From CAWBYL01 sp963793025 (GTDB taxonomy: Bacteria > Actinomycetota > Acidimicrobiia > Acidimicrobiales > Acidimicrobilacustridaceae), in contig CAWBYL010000009.1 of assembly GCA_963793025.1 (NCBI GenBank), forward strand, positions 248,001 through 312,000: DNA of 64,000 bases. Direction: 5' to 3'. A model generated the notes under the pieces. It made no database searches and was not told the DNA's origin. It was given only the letters and a program-made list of their open reading frames with translations. This document shows positions 23,701 through 32,137 of this stretch, one piece after another (within the stretch, counting starts at the first letter, position 1; every line of letters starts with the position of its first letter). A program made the translations under genes and the position numbers.

Positions 23701-24300
23701 GTGGCAGTCGTCAGCCGTGCATGGATGATCGAGCCGATCGAGTTCCACCGTCACTTCGAGAGTCTCCTCGCCGGTCCCGACGGGCTGGTCTCGGTCCGGG
23801 ACGAGGCGGTGCGGGTGTGGGACGGATCCGACTCGGTCGTGCGCTCCTACATCGAGTTGCTGGTCGTGGCCGGACCCGAGGAATGGGCCCGGGCCTGCGA
23901 CGAGACCCACCTGGTGGAGTGGTACCGCGTGCTGATGGGGCCGCATCTGATACCCGCCCGGCCCTACCGCTCCCCCGAGACCCTGCGTCGGGAGCTCCCG
24001 GTACTCGGCTGGCACGCCACCGAGGCCCGTCGGGTGGCCCGTGGCCGCGAGCTGCTCACGCTGGCCGAGCGCCACCTCGACGACCGGTGCCTCGAACCGC
24101 TCCGGCTCCGGTTCGGCTGGGGTCACAAGGGCTGGCTCGACAACGACGACATCACCTCGTCGTTGCACCGCCTGCAGCGGCTGGAGCGATCGGTGTTCCG
24201 CGGCCACCAGGACCTCGTCCCGGTGGTCGAGGACGCCTTCGAGGTGCTCGAGGCGGCGGCCACCAAGCCCGACCACGTCATGATCGCCATCACCGAGTAG
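23701..24300 (+). CDS. protein of unknown function (199 aa)
   Basis: A soluble, mostly helical protein with no signal peptide or membrane segment. Visible segments include MIEPIEFHRHFESLLAGPDG, DETHLVEWYRVLMGPHLIP and LRFGWGHKGWLDNDDITSSL. I recognise no domain. GTG 23701 is taken as the start because GAGGGGG lies 7-13 nt before it; an upstream ATG at 23659 and a downstream ATG at 23725 are alternatives. It is separated from the J-domain gene by 80 bp. Confidence 0.6.
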   Translation: MAVVSRAWMIEPIEFHRHFESLLAGPDGLVSVRDEAVRVWDGSDSVVRSYIELLVVAGPEEWARACDETHLVEWYRVLMGPHLIPARPYRSPETLRRELPVLGWHATEARRVARGRELLTLAERHLDDRCLEPLRLRFGWGHKGWLDNDDITSSLHRLQRLERSVFRGHQDLVPVVEDAFEVLEAAATKPDHVMIAITE

Positions 24301-24366
24301 GCCGACCCGACGGACTCGTGACCGTCACTCTGCCGCTCCCGTCCCTGCGCAGAAAGGCCCTCTCGC

Positions 24367-24711
24367 ATGTCTGACCCCGGTGCCACCCCACTGGCTGTTC
24401 CCTGCTCGACCACCTTCGACATCCCCGGCAAGACCGTCCAGGAGTCCGTCGGCCTGTGCTTCGGTCTCATCGTCCGCAGCGTGGGTCTGGCCAAGGGCTT
24501 CACCGGCGGCCTGCGCTCGCTCAAGGCCGGCGAGGTCCCGCAGTACACCGAGGTGGTCGAGGAGGCCCGGCGTCACGCCCTGGAGCGCCTGGTGGCCCAT
24601 GCCCAGTCCTTGGGGGGCAACGCCGTGATCGGCGTGCGCTTCGACTCCTCCGACGTGGGAGACGGCCTGGCCGAGATCGTCGCCTACGGCACCGCCGTGA
24701 CCGTCGCCTGA
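24367..24711 (+). CDS. YbjQ/UPF0145-family protein
   Basis: A 114-residue protein. GKTVQESVGLCFGLIVRSV, the following GFTGGLRSLKAGEVPQYTEV and LGGNAVIGVRFDSSDV follow the YbjQ family order, with its conserved Gly- and Arg-containing turns and a C-terminal strand. Family members are small oligomeric proteins sometimes called heavy-metal-binding, without an established reaction. The start at 24367 follows AGAAAGG. It converges with the DUF2085 gene, 3 bp away. Confidence 0.85.
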   Translation: MSDPGATPLAVPCSTTFDIPGKTVQESVGLCFGLIVRSVGLAKGFTGGLRSLKAGEVPQYTEVVEEARRHALERLVAHAQSLGGNAVIGVRFDSSDVGDGLAEIVAYGTAVTVA

Positions 24712-24714
24712 CGC

Positions 24715-25164
24715 TCAGCCGTCGATGACGTCGTTCCCGACGGCATCGGCCTCGGGCTGGTGCCGAGCAGTCAGGGCGGCGACCAGGGCGATGGCCGAGT
24801 AGAGGATCCCGACGCCCCAGAACCACGGATCGGCGGGGTGCAGGAGGTAGCGACCGAGGCCCACCCCCACGCCGCCACCCTGCAGGGCGCCGAGCACCAA
24901 CTGGCGACGAGGCTGGTAGCCCCAGGCTCCCCGGTGCTCCCCCACGAACTCGACGAGGGCCGGCAACGGCAGCAGGACGAGGGCGATCTGCGACCACGGC
25001 GACGGGAGGGCCCACCCCGCCACCGCCAGGCCGGCGATCACGAAGGCGATCGGGTACATGGCCAGACATCGTCGACAGACGTGGCGACGACCGACGAGGA
25101 CGCAGCGGTCGTAGTCGTCGGGCCAGTGGTGCGCGAGCCAGATGGGCGTGGTGTCGGAGCTCAC
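24715..25164 (-). CDS. DUF2085 membrane protein
   Basis: A 149-residue protein with about four hydrophobic segments. The N-terminal His plus Cys pattern (HHWPDDYDRC, then HVCRRCLAMYP) matches DUF2085, where clustered cysteines precede the first membrane helix and may bind a metal. The function is unknown. Its start overlaps the LCP gene's stop by four bases, so it is translated from the LCP transcript. Confidence 0.75.
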   Translation of the reverse strand: MSSDTTPIWLAHHWPDDYDRCVLVGRRHVCRRCLAMYPIAFVIAGLAVAGWALPSPWSQIALVLLPLPALVEFVGEHRGAWGYQPRRQLVLGALQGGGVGVGLGRYLLHPADPWFWGVGILYSAIALVAALTARHQPEADAVGNDVIDG

Positions 25165-26492
25165 GTGGCGAAGGCGCCGATCACTCCGCCGGCGTCAGGC
25201 TGAAGCTCGAGGATGGCCGCCCCGCCACTCGTCGTTCGGGGGGTCACGGGCAGCACCGCAGGCTGGGGATCGGCGCTCTTCATGCGCCAGACGAAGCGGA
25301 GGGCGTCGATGTAGCCGAGCGTGGTGTCGAGCTTCATTCCCCCACCGAGGGCCCCGGGGATACGCAGGACCGAGACGGGGTTGCGCTCGCCTCCGAGCTC
25401 GCTCATGAGCGTGGTCAGGAAGACCCGTTGCCGCTCGGTCCTCCCGATGTCGGCGGTGGGATCCTCCCTCCAGCGCCCGTCGACCAGCTCCTGGTAGTGC
25501 CGGCTGCGCACGTAGGCCAGGGCCTGGGACCCGTCGAGGTGGTTGGGACCGGCGGTGTCGACGTACAGCCCTGAGTTCTCGTCGCGGGCCGGAGTCGGGA
25601 AATCGACCGTGATTCCGCCCACGGCGTCGACCAGCTTGGCGAAGCTGACGAAGTTGATCTCCATGTAGTGGTCGACCGGGATGCCGAGCTGCTCGACCGC
25701 GGTGATGAGGTTGGCCGGCCCGGCGGCGAAGGTCGAGTTGATCCGTCCCTTCTCCCCCGTCGCCGGATCGGTGACCCACAGGTCCCGAGGCACCGACACC
25801 AGCTGGGCGCCCGAGCCCTCGAGGTGCAACACCATGATCGTGTCGGTGCGGGCCCCACCCACGTCCTCGGCGAGGAACGCTCCGGCGTTCGGGTCATCGG
25901 CGGCGATGCCCTCACGCGAGTCGGTGCCCACGATCAGGTAGTTCGTGCCCGCCCGCCCCGCTCTGGGGCTGAGCACGGCGGCGACGTCGACCTTCTCGAT
26001 GCGTGAGTACTGCCACCACCCCAGCACGAACAGGCCGAGGGGCAGTCCGATGAGCAACAGCGCCAGGATCGCCACGATCACACGAGGTCGACCGAGGCGT
26101 CGCAACGCCCGCCGTCCGCCGCCCCCGCCCGGAGGCTTCGGCCTGGTGGCGGGGGGCGCCGGTGGTCGTCCGCCGGTACCCCCGGACGCCTCGCGGGGAG
26201 GCGCGTCCCACGGCCGCGGCGGTGCCGCCGCCGTGGGTGCCGCGGAAACCGCGACCGGCTCGGCCGGGGCGGACGACGACGAGCCGATGACCTGGCGACC
26301 GGCCGAGGGTGGTGTGGCCCGAACCGGCGGCGCCACCGGCGCCGGTTCGGCGGGGGCCCGCCGGGCGGCGGGAGCCGAAGGTGCCGGCGCGGGACGGCCC
26401 GCACGAGGATCGACGACGACCGTGTCGGGTTCGACGGATCGGGATCGGCCGATCACCTTCCGGCCCTCGGGCCGTGGTCGGTCATCGGCCAC
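25161..26492 (-). CDS. LytR-CpsA-Psr (LCP) family cell-wall glycopolymer ligase
   Basis: LCP enzymes attach polyprenyl-pyrophosphate-linked glycopolymers to peptidoglycan. The protein has a disordered Pro/Ala/Arg-rich N-terminus of about 130 residues, one transmembrane helix (VIVAILALLLIGLPLGLFVL) and an extracytoplasmic LCP domain. That domain has NYLIVGTDSREG, the conserved TDTIMVLHL, VSVPRDLWV and LAYVRSRHYQELVDG, containing Asp and Arg residues that bind the pyrophosphate. The GTG at 26492 is the first in-frame start. A likely leaderless ATG at 26532 is out of frame by one base because of a GGGGG run, so the real N-terminus may be 13-14 residues longer. Confidence 0.88.
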   Translation of the reverse strand: MADDRPRPEGRKVIGRSRSVEPDTVVVDPRAGRPAPAPSAPAARRAPAEPAPVAPPVRATPPSAGRQVIGSSSSAPAEPVAVSAAPTAAAPPRPWDAPPREASGGTGGRPPAPPATRPKPPGGGGGRRALRRLGRPRVIVAILALLLIGLPLGLFVLGWWQYSRIEKVDVAAVLSPRAGRAGTNYLIVGTDSREGIAADDPNAGAFLAEDVGGARTDTIMVLHLEGSGAQLVSVPRDLWVTDPATGEKGRINSTFAAGPANLITAVEQLGIPVDHYMEINFVSFAKLVDAVGGITVDFPTPARDENSGLYVDTAGPNHLDGSQALAYVRSRHYQELVDGRWREDPTADIGRTERQRVFLTTLMSELGGERNPVSVLRIPGALGGGMKLDTTLGYIDALRFVWRMKSADPQPAVLPVTPRTTSGGAAILELQPDAGGVIGAFAT

Positions 26493-26539
26493 GGCCGACC
26501 CCCATCGATGCCGCCGGGGCGCTCGGAGCCATGGAGGCG

Positions 26540-26545
26540 ATGCTA
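26540..26545 (-). promoter_or_regulatory. putative -10 element (TAGCAT) before the LCP gene
   Basis: On the minus strand TAGCAT lies 7 nt before an ATG at 26532. That ATG would be in frame with the LCP gene only if the GGGGG run near 26506 were one base shorter. Confidence 0.4.
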
Positions 26546-26574
26546 GGACGCGAGGTGGGTCCCGCCGGGGCAGG

Positions 26575-27270
26575 TCAGCTCGACGGTCGACGCCCGTGCA
26601 CGGCGAGATGACGGTCCGAGATCATCGTCACCTCGAGCCAGGCCGCCATCCCCGCCCGCTCCAGCTGCTCCACCACCTCGTCGATCCGATAGGCGGCCCG
26701 CAGCGAGTTGGCGAAGTCGTCCTGCAGCACGGCAGGGGCGTCGTGCGCTTCGCGCCGGACCAGCGCGGCGACGCTCTGCTCGTCGAGGGGGCGAGCCAGG
26801 TCCACGACGTGGACCACGGCCCCCGGGACGGCGAGCGCGTCGATCGCCGCCCACAGGTCGTCGGGTCGGGTCAGGTGGTGGAGGAGGCTGTTGGCCACGA
26901 CCACCTCGAAGCGGCCGAGCCGGCTCAGAGCGGCACCGTCGAGGGGTAGGTGCCCCCGATCGAGCCGCACCCGGCCGTCGAGGCCGGCTTCTGTCACCCG
27001 GAGGCGTCCGAGCGCGAGCATGGTGGGGCCGGCGTCGAGGCCGGTCACCCGGGCCCGGGGTAGGGCCTCGGCCAGACGAACCGTCACGTCGGCCGGACCG
27101 CAGCCGAGGTCGATCACGGCGACGTCGACCTCGGCGAGATCGGGCGTCCGGGCCACGAGGTCGTCGACGATCGCCTGATGGGCCGCCGCGAAGTCGGCCT
27201 CGCTGTAGGCGCGCGCCTGCTCCGGGTCCTCCATGAGCTCGGGCTCCGGAACCCGCTGGTCGAGCCGCAC
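26575..27270 (-). CDS. class I SAM-dependent methyltransferase
   Basis: A 231-residue soluble methyltransferase. Motif I is VAVIDLGCGPADVTVRLAEA at about residues 50-69, the acidic motif II end is VTGLDAGPTML, and a motif IV-like segment reads FEVVVANSLLHHL. The N-terminal MRLDQRVPEPELMEDPEQA and helical cap resemble small-molecule methyltransferases of the Methyltransf_11/25 group. The substrate is not visible. GTG 27270 is supported by TAGCTT 7 nt upstream. It is divergent from the amine-oxidase-like gene. Confidence 0.82.
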   Translation of the reverse strand: MRLDQRVPEPELMEDPEQARAYSEADFAAAHQAIVDDLVARTPDLAEVDVAVIDLGCGPADVTVRLAEALPRARVTGLDAGPTMLALGRLRVTEAGLDGRVRLDRGHLPLDGAALSRLGRFEVVVANSLLHHLTRPDDLWAAIDALAVPGAVVHVVDLARPLDEQSVAALVRREAHDAPAVLQDDFANSLRAAYRIDEVVEQLERAGMAAWLEVTMISDRHLAVHGRRPSS

Positions 27271-27277
27271 GGCCCCG

Positions 27278-27283
27278 AAGCTA
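27278..27283 (-). promoter_or_regulatory. putative -10 element of a leaderless start (TAGCTT)
   Basis: TAGCTT on the minus strand lies 7 nt before GTG 27270. It is one half of a divergent pair of leaderless-type promoters with the element at 27322. Confidence 0.45.
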
Positions 27284-27321
27284 CCGGCCGCTCCGACCCG
27301 AGCCGCTCGTCGAGGGATCGC

Positions 27322-27327
27322 TACCCT
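27322..27327 (+). promoter_or_regulatory. putative -10 element of a leaderless start (TACCCT)
   Basis: TACCCT lies 8 nt before ATG 27336 and no ribosome binding site intervenes. Confidence 0.45.
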
Positions 27328-27335
27328 CGCCGCCC

Positions 27336-28605
27336 ATGGAGCACGACGTCGTGGTGGTGGGCGCGGGACTGGCCGGACTGGCGTGCGCCCGGTCCCTCAC
27401 CGCCGCCGGCCTGGACGTGGCCGTGTTGGAGGCCTCCGACGGGGTGGGCGGTCGGGTCCGCACGGACGTCGTCGACGGTTTCCTCCTCGATCGCGGCTTC
27501 CAGATCCTCCTCACCGCCTATCCCGAGCTGCACCGCTGGGTCGACCCCGAGGATCTCGACCTCCAGCGCTTCGGTCCGGGCGCTCGGGTGTGGATCGACG
27601 ACCGGTTCGTCACCGTGGCCGACCCGCTTCGCCGCCCGTCCGACCTGCTCGCCACCGTCCGGGCGCCCGTGGGCACCCTGGCGGACAAGCTCCGACTCCT
27701 CGAGCTGGTCGCGTCGGTTCGCCGCGGTCGAGCCGCTGACCTGTTGCGACGACCGGACGCCACGACCGCGGCGAGGTTGCGCGAGGACGGCTTCTCCGAG
27801 CAGATGATCGACCGGTTCTTCCGACCGCTCTTCGCCGGCATCCAACTCGACCCGGACCTCGAGGTCTCGGCCCGCCGCTTCGAGATCATCCTGCGCATGC
27901 TCGCCGTGGGCGACACCGCCGTACCGGCGGGCGGGATGGCGGCTCTCCCCGAGGCCGTGGCCGCTGGACTCCCGGCGGGCACCGTGCGCCTCGGAACCGA
28001 CGTCCAGAGACTGGACGGCACCACGGCCGTTCTCCCCGACGGCACCCGCGTCGCGGGTCGGGCGCTGGTCGTGGCGACCACGGCCCCGGCCGCCTCGTGC
28101 CTGCTCGGGCTTCCCGACCCCGGGTCGCGTCCCGTCGCCGCAGTGTGGTTCGACGCGCCCCGTGCGCCGATCCAGGGAACCTTGCTCGCCCTGGACGGCT
28201 CGGCGAGTGGGCCCGTCCAGAACCTGGCGGTCATGAGTGAAGTGGCACCGAGCTACGCACCACCCGACCGTGCCCTGGTGGTGGCTGCCGTCCCCGGGCC
28301 CCAGGCTCTCGGCCCCGGTCTCGACGCGGCCTGCCGCGCCCAGCTGACCGGTTGGTTCGGCTCGGAGGTCGCCACGTGGAGCACTCTGCCGCGTGGACGT
28401 GATCCCCCACGGTCATCCGAACCAGCCGCCTCCGCTCGACCCCCGCCGTCGCGTGGGCCTCGGGAGAGGTCGCTGGGTCTGCGGCGACCACCGGGACACG
28501 GCCTCGATCCAGGGTGCGCTCTTCTCCGGCCGGCGAACGGCCACGGCCGTGCTCGACGACCTCGGTTCCGGACGGGCGGCGGACCGATCAGGATCGGTTG
28601 TGTAG
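27336..28605 (+). CDS. FAD-dependent amine-oxidase-like protein, frameshifted as sequenced
   Basis: The N-terminal FAD site is VVVVGAGLAGLACARSL, followed by EASDGVGGRVRTDVVDGFLL, the GG doublet with R-x-R of flavin monoamine oxidase and carotenoid-desaturase-like proteins. The middle includes FFRPLFAGIQLDPDLE. The frame then drifts into Arg/Pro-rich nonsense near 28385, while the expected C-terminus (VCGDHRDTASIQGALFSGRR, the FAD-closing segment) is encoded one frame over at 28393-28605. The span is 3n+1 bases, so one extra base explains the break. The substrate is unknown. It lies just before the purine cluster but is not obviously part of it. Confidence 0.78.
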
Positions 28606-28608
28606 CTT
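28603..28608 (+). promoter_or_regulatory. putative -10 element of a leaderless start (TAGCTT)
   Basis: TAGCTT lies 8 nt before ATG 28617. It overlaps the final stop codon of the amine-oxidase-like gene, so the phosphoribosyltransferase may have its own promoter. Confidence 0.4.
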
Positions 28609-28616
28609 CGGCCTCG

Positions 28617-29117
28617 ATGGACGAACTCGAGGTTCTCAGCTGGCCCCTGTACGGGGAAGCAGCCCGTTCGCTGGCCGACATGGTCGCCGACGACGGCTAT
28701 CGGCCCGATCTGATCCTCTCCATCGCGAGAGGCGGCCTTCTCATCGCCGGTTCCCTGGCCTATGCCCTGGGAGTCAAGAACCTCCACGTGCTGAACGTCG
28801 AGTACTACACCGGGCCCGGTGAGCGCCTCGAGTTCCCCGTGATCCTGCCGCCGCCGCTCACCCTGGTCGACCTCGACCAGGCCCGGGTGCTGATCGCCGA
28901 CGACGTCGCCGACACCGGCCACACCCTCGCGCTGGTGCGTGACCACGTCGCCCCTCAAGTCGGAGAGATCCGTTCCGCCGTCCTCTACCAGAAGCCGATC
29001 TCGGTCATCGACTGCGAGTACGTGTGGCGCCACACCGACCAGTGGATCGACTTCCCGTGGTCGTCGAAGGCGGCACTCGTCGACCCCCACGAGTCGGACG
29101 CCAGCAAGCTCGACTGA
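28617..29117 (+). CDS. phosphoribosyltransferase, purine (xanthine/guanine) type
   Basis: A 166-residue type I phosphoribosyltransferase. The PRPP-binding motif is VLIADDVADTGHTLALV near residues 83-99, and the PPi loop region is ILSIARGGLLIAGSLAYALG. The size and the C-terminal YVWRHTDQWIDFPWSS, with Trp near the base site, resemble xanthine-guanine and hypoxanthine phosphoribosyltransferase-like proteins, which convert a purine base plus PRPP to the nucleotide. ATG 28617 is chosen because the same frame upstream is the broken part of the previous gene. It stands directly before the first purine-cluster operator, which fits a salvage role, but the base specificity is inferred. Confidence 0.75.
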   Translation: MDELEVLSWPLYGEAARSLADMVADDGYRPDLILSIARGGLLIAGSLAYALGVKNLHVLNVEYYTGPGERLEFPVILPPPLTLVDLDQARVLIADDVADTGHTLALVRDHVAPQVGEIRSAVLYQKPISVIDCEYVWRHTDQWIDFPWSSKAALVDPHESDASKLD

Positions 29118-29195
29118 GGAGCGGGTTCCGGCCGCCACCGTCGGAGACGGCGTTCCGTGAACGCCGGGTGACGTGTCCCCGGAGACGGTTGACGC

Positions 29196-29214
29196 GTTCA
29201 ACAAGTTGTTGAAC
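29196..29214. promoter_or_regulatory. 19-bp palindromic operator, copy 1
   Basis: GTTCAACAAGTTGTTGAAC is a perfect 9-1-9 palindrome. It ends 11 bp before the ATG at 29226 and overlaps the promoter/leader zone; TTGACG at 29189-29194 could be the -35 box. Near-identical sites stand before 32138 and 42037. Confidence 0.75.
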
Positions 29215-29225
29215 GCTGCCGGACC

Positions 29226-30572
29226 ATGGCCGCTCGCACCTTGATTCGCAACGGAATCGTCCTGCCCATGACTGGGGTCCGAGTGAGCTTCGATCCCGGT
29301 TCGGTGCTGGTCGAGGGGAACGCCATCGTCGCCGTCGGTCCGGTGGCCGAGCTGGACGCGGATCCTCGCGCCGAGGGCGCCGCCGTGGTCGACGCCACCG
29401 GGCGGGCCGTCATCCCCGGGCTCCACAACTGCCATCTGCACTCGGGGCTGCTGCGGGGGACGGCCGAGTCCATGTCGCTGTGGGACTGGCTCGAGGCCTA
29501 CGTCGATCCGGCCCACAAGGTGATGACTCCCGAGATCGCCAAGGCCTCGTCGTTGCTCTGCTACACCGAGGCCCTGCTCAGCGGCACGACGTCGGTGATG
29601 GACATGTGGAGGTTCATGGAGGGGTCCGCCGAGGTGGCCGACCAGCTCGGGATCCGCGCCACCCTCGTGCCCTACGTGGCCGATGAAGAGGGCTACGACT
29701 ACTTCGAGACCCTCGAGACCAACCGGCGCCTCCTGGAGAGCCACCGCAGCGCCTCGGAGGGCCGAGTCCGGACATGGGTCGGGCTCGAGCACCTGCTCTA
29801 CTGCTCACCGCAGTGCTTCCGGGATGCCATGGCGATGGCCGAAGAGTTCGACACCGGTCTGCACACCCACTCGTCCGAGTCGATCTGGGAGGTCCAGGAG
29901 TCACTCAAGCGCTTCGGCCGCCGTCCGATCGAAGAGTTCTACAACCGGGGGATCCTGTCGGAGCGCACCGTGGTGGCCCACTGCGTCTGGCTCGACGACC
30001 GGGAGATCCAGTTGATGAGCCAGACGGGGACGGCCGTGGCCCACTGCCCGTGCTCCAACATGAAGCTGTCGTCGGGTCCGGCCCGCATCGGCGACTTCCT
30101 CCGGGCCGGCCTGGACGTGGGGCTCGGGAGCGACGGCGAGAAGGAGAACAACACCGTCGACATCCTCGACGAGATGAAGTTCGCCTCTCTCCTCCAGAAG
30201 GTGACCACCCTCGATCCGACGGTCGGCGACCCGTGGGACATCCTCGAGATGGCCACCATCGGCGGCGCCCGGGCCCTCGCCCTCGAGGACGTGACGGGCA
30301 GCCTCGAGCCGGGCAAACGGGCTGACATCGTCACCGTCGATCTGCGTCGTCCGCACCTCACGCCGCTGATGCACGGAGCCGACTTCAACGTCCCCGCCCA
30401 CCTGGTGTTCTCCGCGTCCGGAGCCGACGTGGACTCGGTGTGGGTGGACGGTGAGCTGCTCGTCGACGCCGGATCGGTCGTGCGGGTCGACGTCGACGAG
30501 GTGATGGCCACCGCCCAGGCCGCGGCCGACGAGCTCTTCGAGCGGCGTCGGGCCCTGCTCGCCGACGCGTGA
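29226..30572 (+). CDS. amidohydrolase, ATZ/TRZ (chlorohydrolase / aminohydrolase) subfamily
   Basis: A 448-residue metal-dependent TIM-barrel hydrolase. The metal ligands are HLH in LHNCHLHSGLLRG near residue 68, His in FDTGLHTHSSES, His in VVAHCVWLDD, and Asp in LGSDGEKENNTVDIL. This set fits the subfamily containing S-adenosylhomocysteine/5'-methylthioadenosine deaminases, guanine and 8-oxoguanine deaminases and triazine hydrolases, which replace an amino or halogen group on a heterocycle by oxygen. Exact specificity cannot be read. The start is ATG 29226 just behind the palindromic operator, with no clear ribosome binding site. It likely opens an operon with the broken amidohydrolase 25 bp downstream. 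Confidence 0.85.
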   Translation: MAARTLIRNGIVLPMTGVRVSFDPGSVLVEGNAIVAVGPVAELDADPRAEGAAVVDATGRAVIPGLHNCHLHSGLLRGTAESMSLWDWLEAYVDPAHKVMTPEIAKASSLLCYTEALLSGTTSVMDMWRFMEGSAEVADQLGIRATLVPYVADEEGYDYFETLETNRRLLESHRSASEGRVRTWVGLEHLLYCSPQCFRDAMAMAEEFDTGLHTHSSESIWEVQESLKRFGRRPIEEFYNRGILSERTVVAHCVWLDDREIQLMSQTGTAVAHCPCSNMKLSSGPARIGDFLRAGLDVGLGSDGEKENNTVDILDEMKFASLLQKVTTLDPTVGDPWDILEMATIGGARALALEDVTGSLEPGKRADIVTVDLRRPHLTPLMHGADFNVPAHLVFSASGADVDSVWVDGELLVDAGSVVRVDVDEVMATAQAAADELFERRRALLADA

Positions 30573-30597
30573 CGGCCACGCCCCGGGCGCCACGCCC

Positions 30598-31967
30598 GTG
30601 AGCCGGCTCATCATCACCCAGGTCGATCACCTCGCGACGTTCGACGAACTCGGGAGCGAACTCCGCGACTGCGATCTGGTCGCCACCGACGGTGTGATCG
30701 ACGCCATCGGTCCCGGGGCCGCCGACACCGTCGTGCCCGCTCCCGGCGACCAGGTCGTCGACGGGCGGGGCCTGGTCGTGCTCCCCGGTCTCGTCAACGC
30801 TCACCAGCACCTCTACCAGGGCGCGTTCCGGGCCGTCCCGGAGCTGGAGCGGATCCAGATCCTTCCCTGGCTCCAGGGGCTGGGCGCCCGGGTGCGCGAG
30901 GCCGCATGCCGACGGCCACTTCGGGCCCGGCGCGGTGGGAGCGGTGGCCACCGCCGTGCTCACCGAGTCGCTCCTCGGTGGGGTCACCACGGTGGCCGAC
31001 CAGCACTACTTCCACCCGTCGGGCCGGACCCAGCCCTACGTGGAGGCGACGATCGAGGCGGCCCGGGCCCTGGGTGTTCGCCTCACCGCCGCCCGGGGCA
31101 CCCTCACCCTCGGCCCCGAGACATCGGTGCTCCAGGACGTCGACGAGGTCGTGCGCCACTCCGCGGACCTCATCGAGGCCTTCCACGACCCGGCGCCCAT
31201 GGCCATGACCCGCGTGGCCCTGGCGCCCTGTGGCGTGCATGCCGATCGCCCTGAGCTGTTCGACGAGCTCGCCGCCCTCGCCGCCGATCACGTCGGAGTG
31301 CGATTGCACACCCACCTGTACGAGGTGGTCGACACCGACGCCTGTCGCTCGCTGTACGGGATCAGCCCGTGGGAGTTCCTCGTGGAGCACGGCTGGGCTG
31401 GGCCCGACACGTGGCTGGCCCACGTGTGCGACGTCCCCGTCGCCGAGCTGCCGGCGATGGCCGCCGCCGGCGTGTCCGTGGCCCACCTCGTGGCTCCTGA
31501 CCTGCGCATGGGGTGGGGTCTGCGCGCCCCTACGGGCCATGTGGGACGCCGGCGTCACCGTGGGCTTCGGCACCACCGGCTCGGCCAGCAACGACGGGGC
31601 CAACGTGCTCGGTGACCTCCGTCTGGCTGCCCTGGCCCATCGCAGCACCGAGCCGGAAACGCCCGAGCGGTGGCCATCGGCCCGGGAGCTGCTCGACGCC
31701 GCCACCCGGGGGTCAGCGGCCTGCCTCGGCCGACCCGACATCGGCTCGCTCGTCCCCGGCGCCGCCGCCGACCTGGCCGGCTGGGACATGACGGCGGTCG
31801 ACCGGGTGGGGGTCCACGACCCCGTCGCCGGGCTGGTCCTGACCGGACTCGGCAGCCGGGCCGACCTCGTGGTGGTCGGGGGGACCGTCCATGTCCGACA
31901 CGGCGCCCCGATCACCTTCGACCCCGCCGAGATCGCCGCCCGGGCCCGGGCCGCTCTCGGCCGCTGA
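30598..31967 (+). pseudogene. 8-oxoguanine-deaminase-like amidohydrolase with two frame breaks and a missing metal ligand
   Basis: Three consecutive frames together make one amidohydrolase. Frame one runs from GTG 30598 through LVVLPGLVNAHQHLYQGAFR, which carries the HxH. Frame two resumes near 30905 with DGHFGPGAVGAVATAVLTES and includes VRLHTHLYEVVD. Frame three resumes near 31530 with PLRAMWDAGVTVGFG. NAHQHLYQ and GSASNDGAN are 8-oxoguanine/guanine deaminase hallmarks. Each break needs one base removed. In addition, where the family normally has a metal-binding Asp before GSASND, this gene has Thr (FGTTGSASND). The breaks could be assembly errors, but the Asp-to-Thr change needs two substitutions and suggests decay or changed chemistry. 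Confidence 0.7.
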
Positions 31968-31975
31968 CCTCCCAA

Positions 31976-32031
31976 CCCTTCGGTGGCTCGTTTCGGGCCC
32001 CTCCAGGGCCCTCGACCGAGCCACCGAAGGG
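31976..32031. terminator. long hairpin downstream of the amidohydrolase pair
   Basis: CCCTTCGGTGGCTCG (31976-31990) and CGAGCCACCGAAGGG (32017-32031) are perfect complements, and the loop holds a second stem (GGGCCC either side of CTCCA). It lies 8 bp after the stop codon. There is no T-tract. It separates the amidohydrolase unit from the next operator. Confidence 0.65.
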
Positions 32032-32097
32032 TGACGGGGTGGGCGACGGGGCCGTGCTGGTTACGTGGGCGTGAAATGACCGACGGGAAGGGCCGAT

Positions 32098-32116
32098 TCT
32101 CAACAGTTTGTTGAAC
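32098..32116. promoter_or_regulatory. 19-bp palindromic operator, copy 2
   Basis: TCTCAACAGTTTGTTGAAC matches the palindrome at 29196 in 15 of 19 positions, with the right half fully conserved. It lies 21 bp before the GTG of the molybdenum hydroxylase operon and just upstream of a -10-like GACAAT. Confidence 0.7.
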
Positions 32117-32124
32117 GGCTCTGC

Positions 32125-32130
32125 GACAAT
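32125..32130 (+). promoter_or_regulatory. putative -10 element (GACAAT) of a leaderless start
   Basis: GACAAT ends 7 nt before GTG 32138, and there is no ribosome binding site. The operator copy 2 occupies the -35/spacer zone, so a bound regulator would be expected to block RNA polymerase. Confidence 0.4.
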
Positions 32131-32137
32131 CCGTCCC

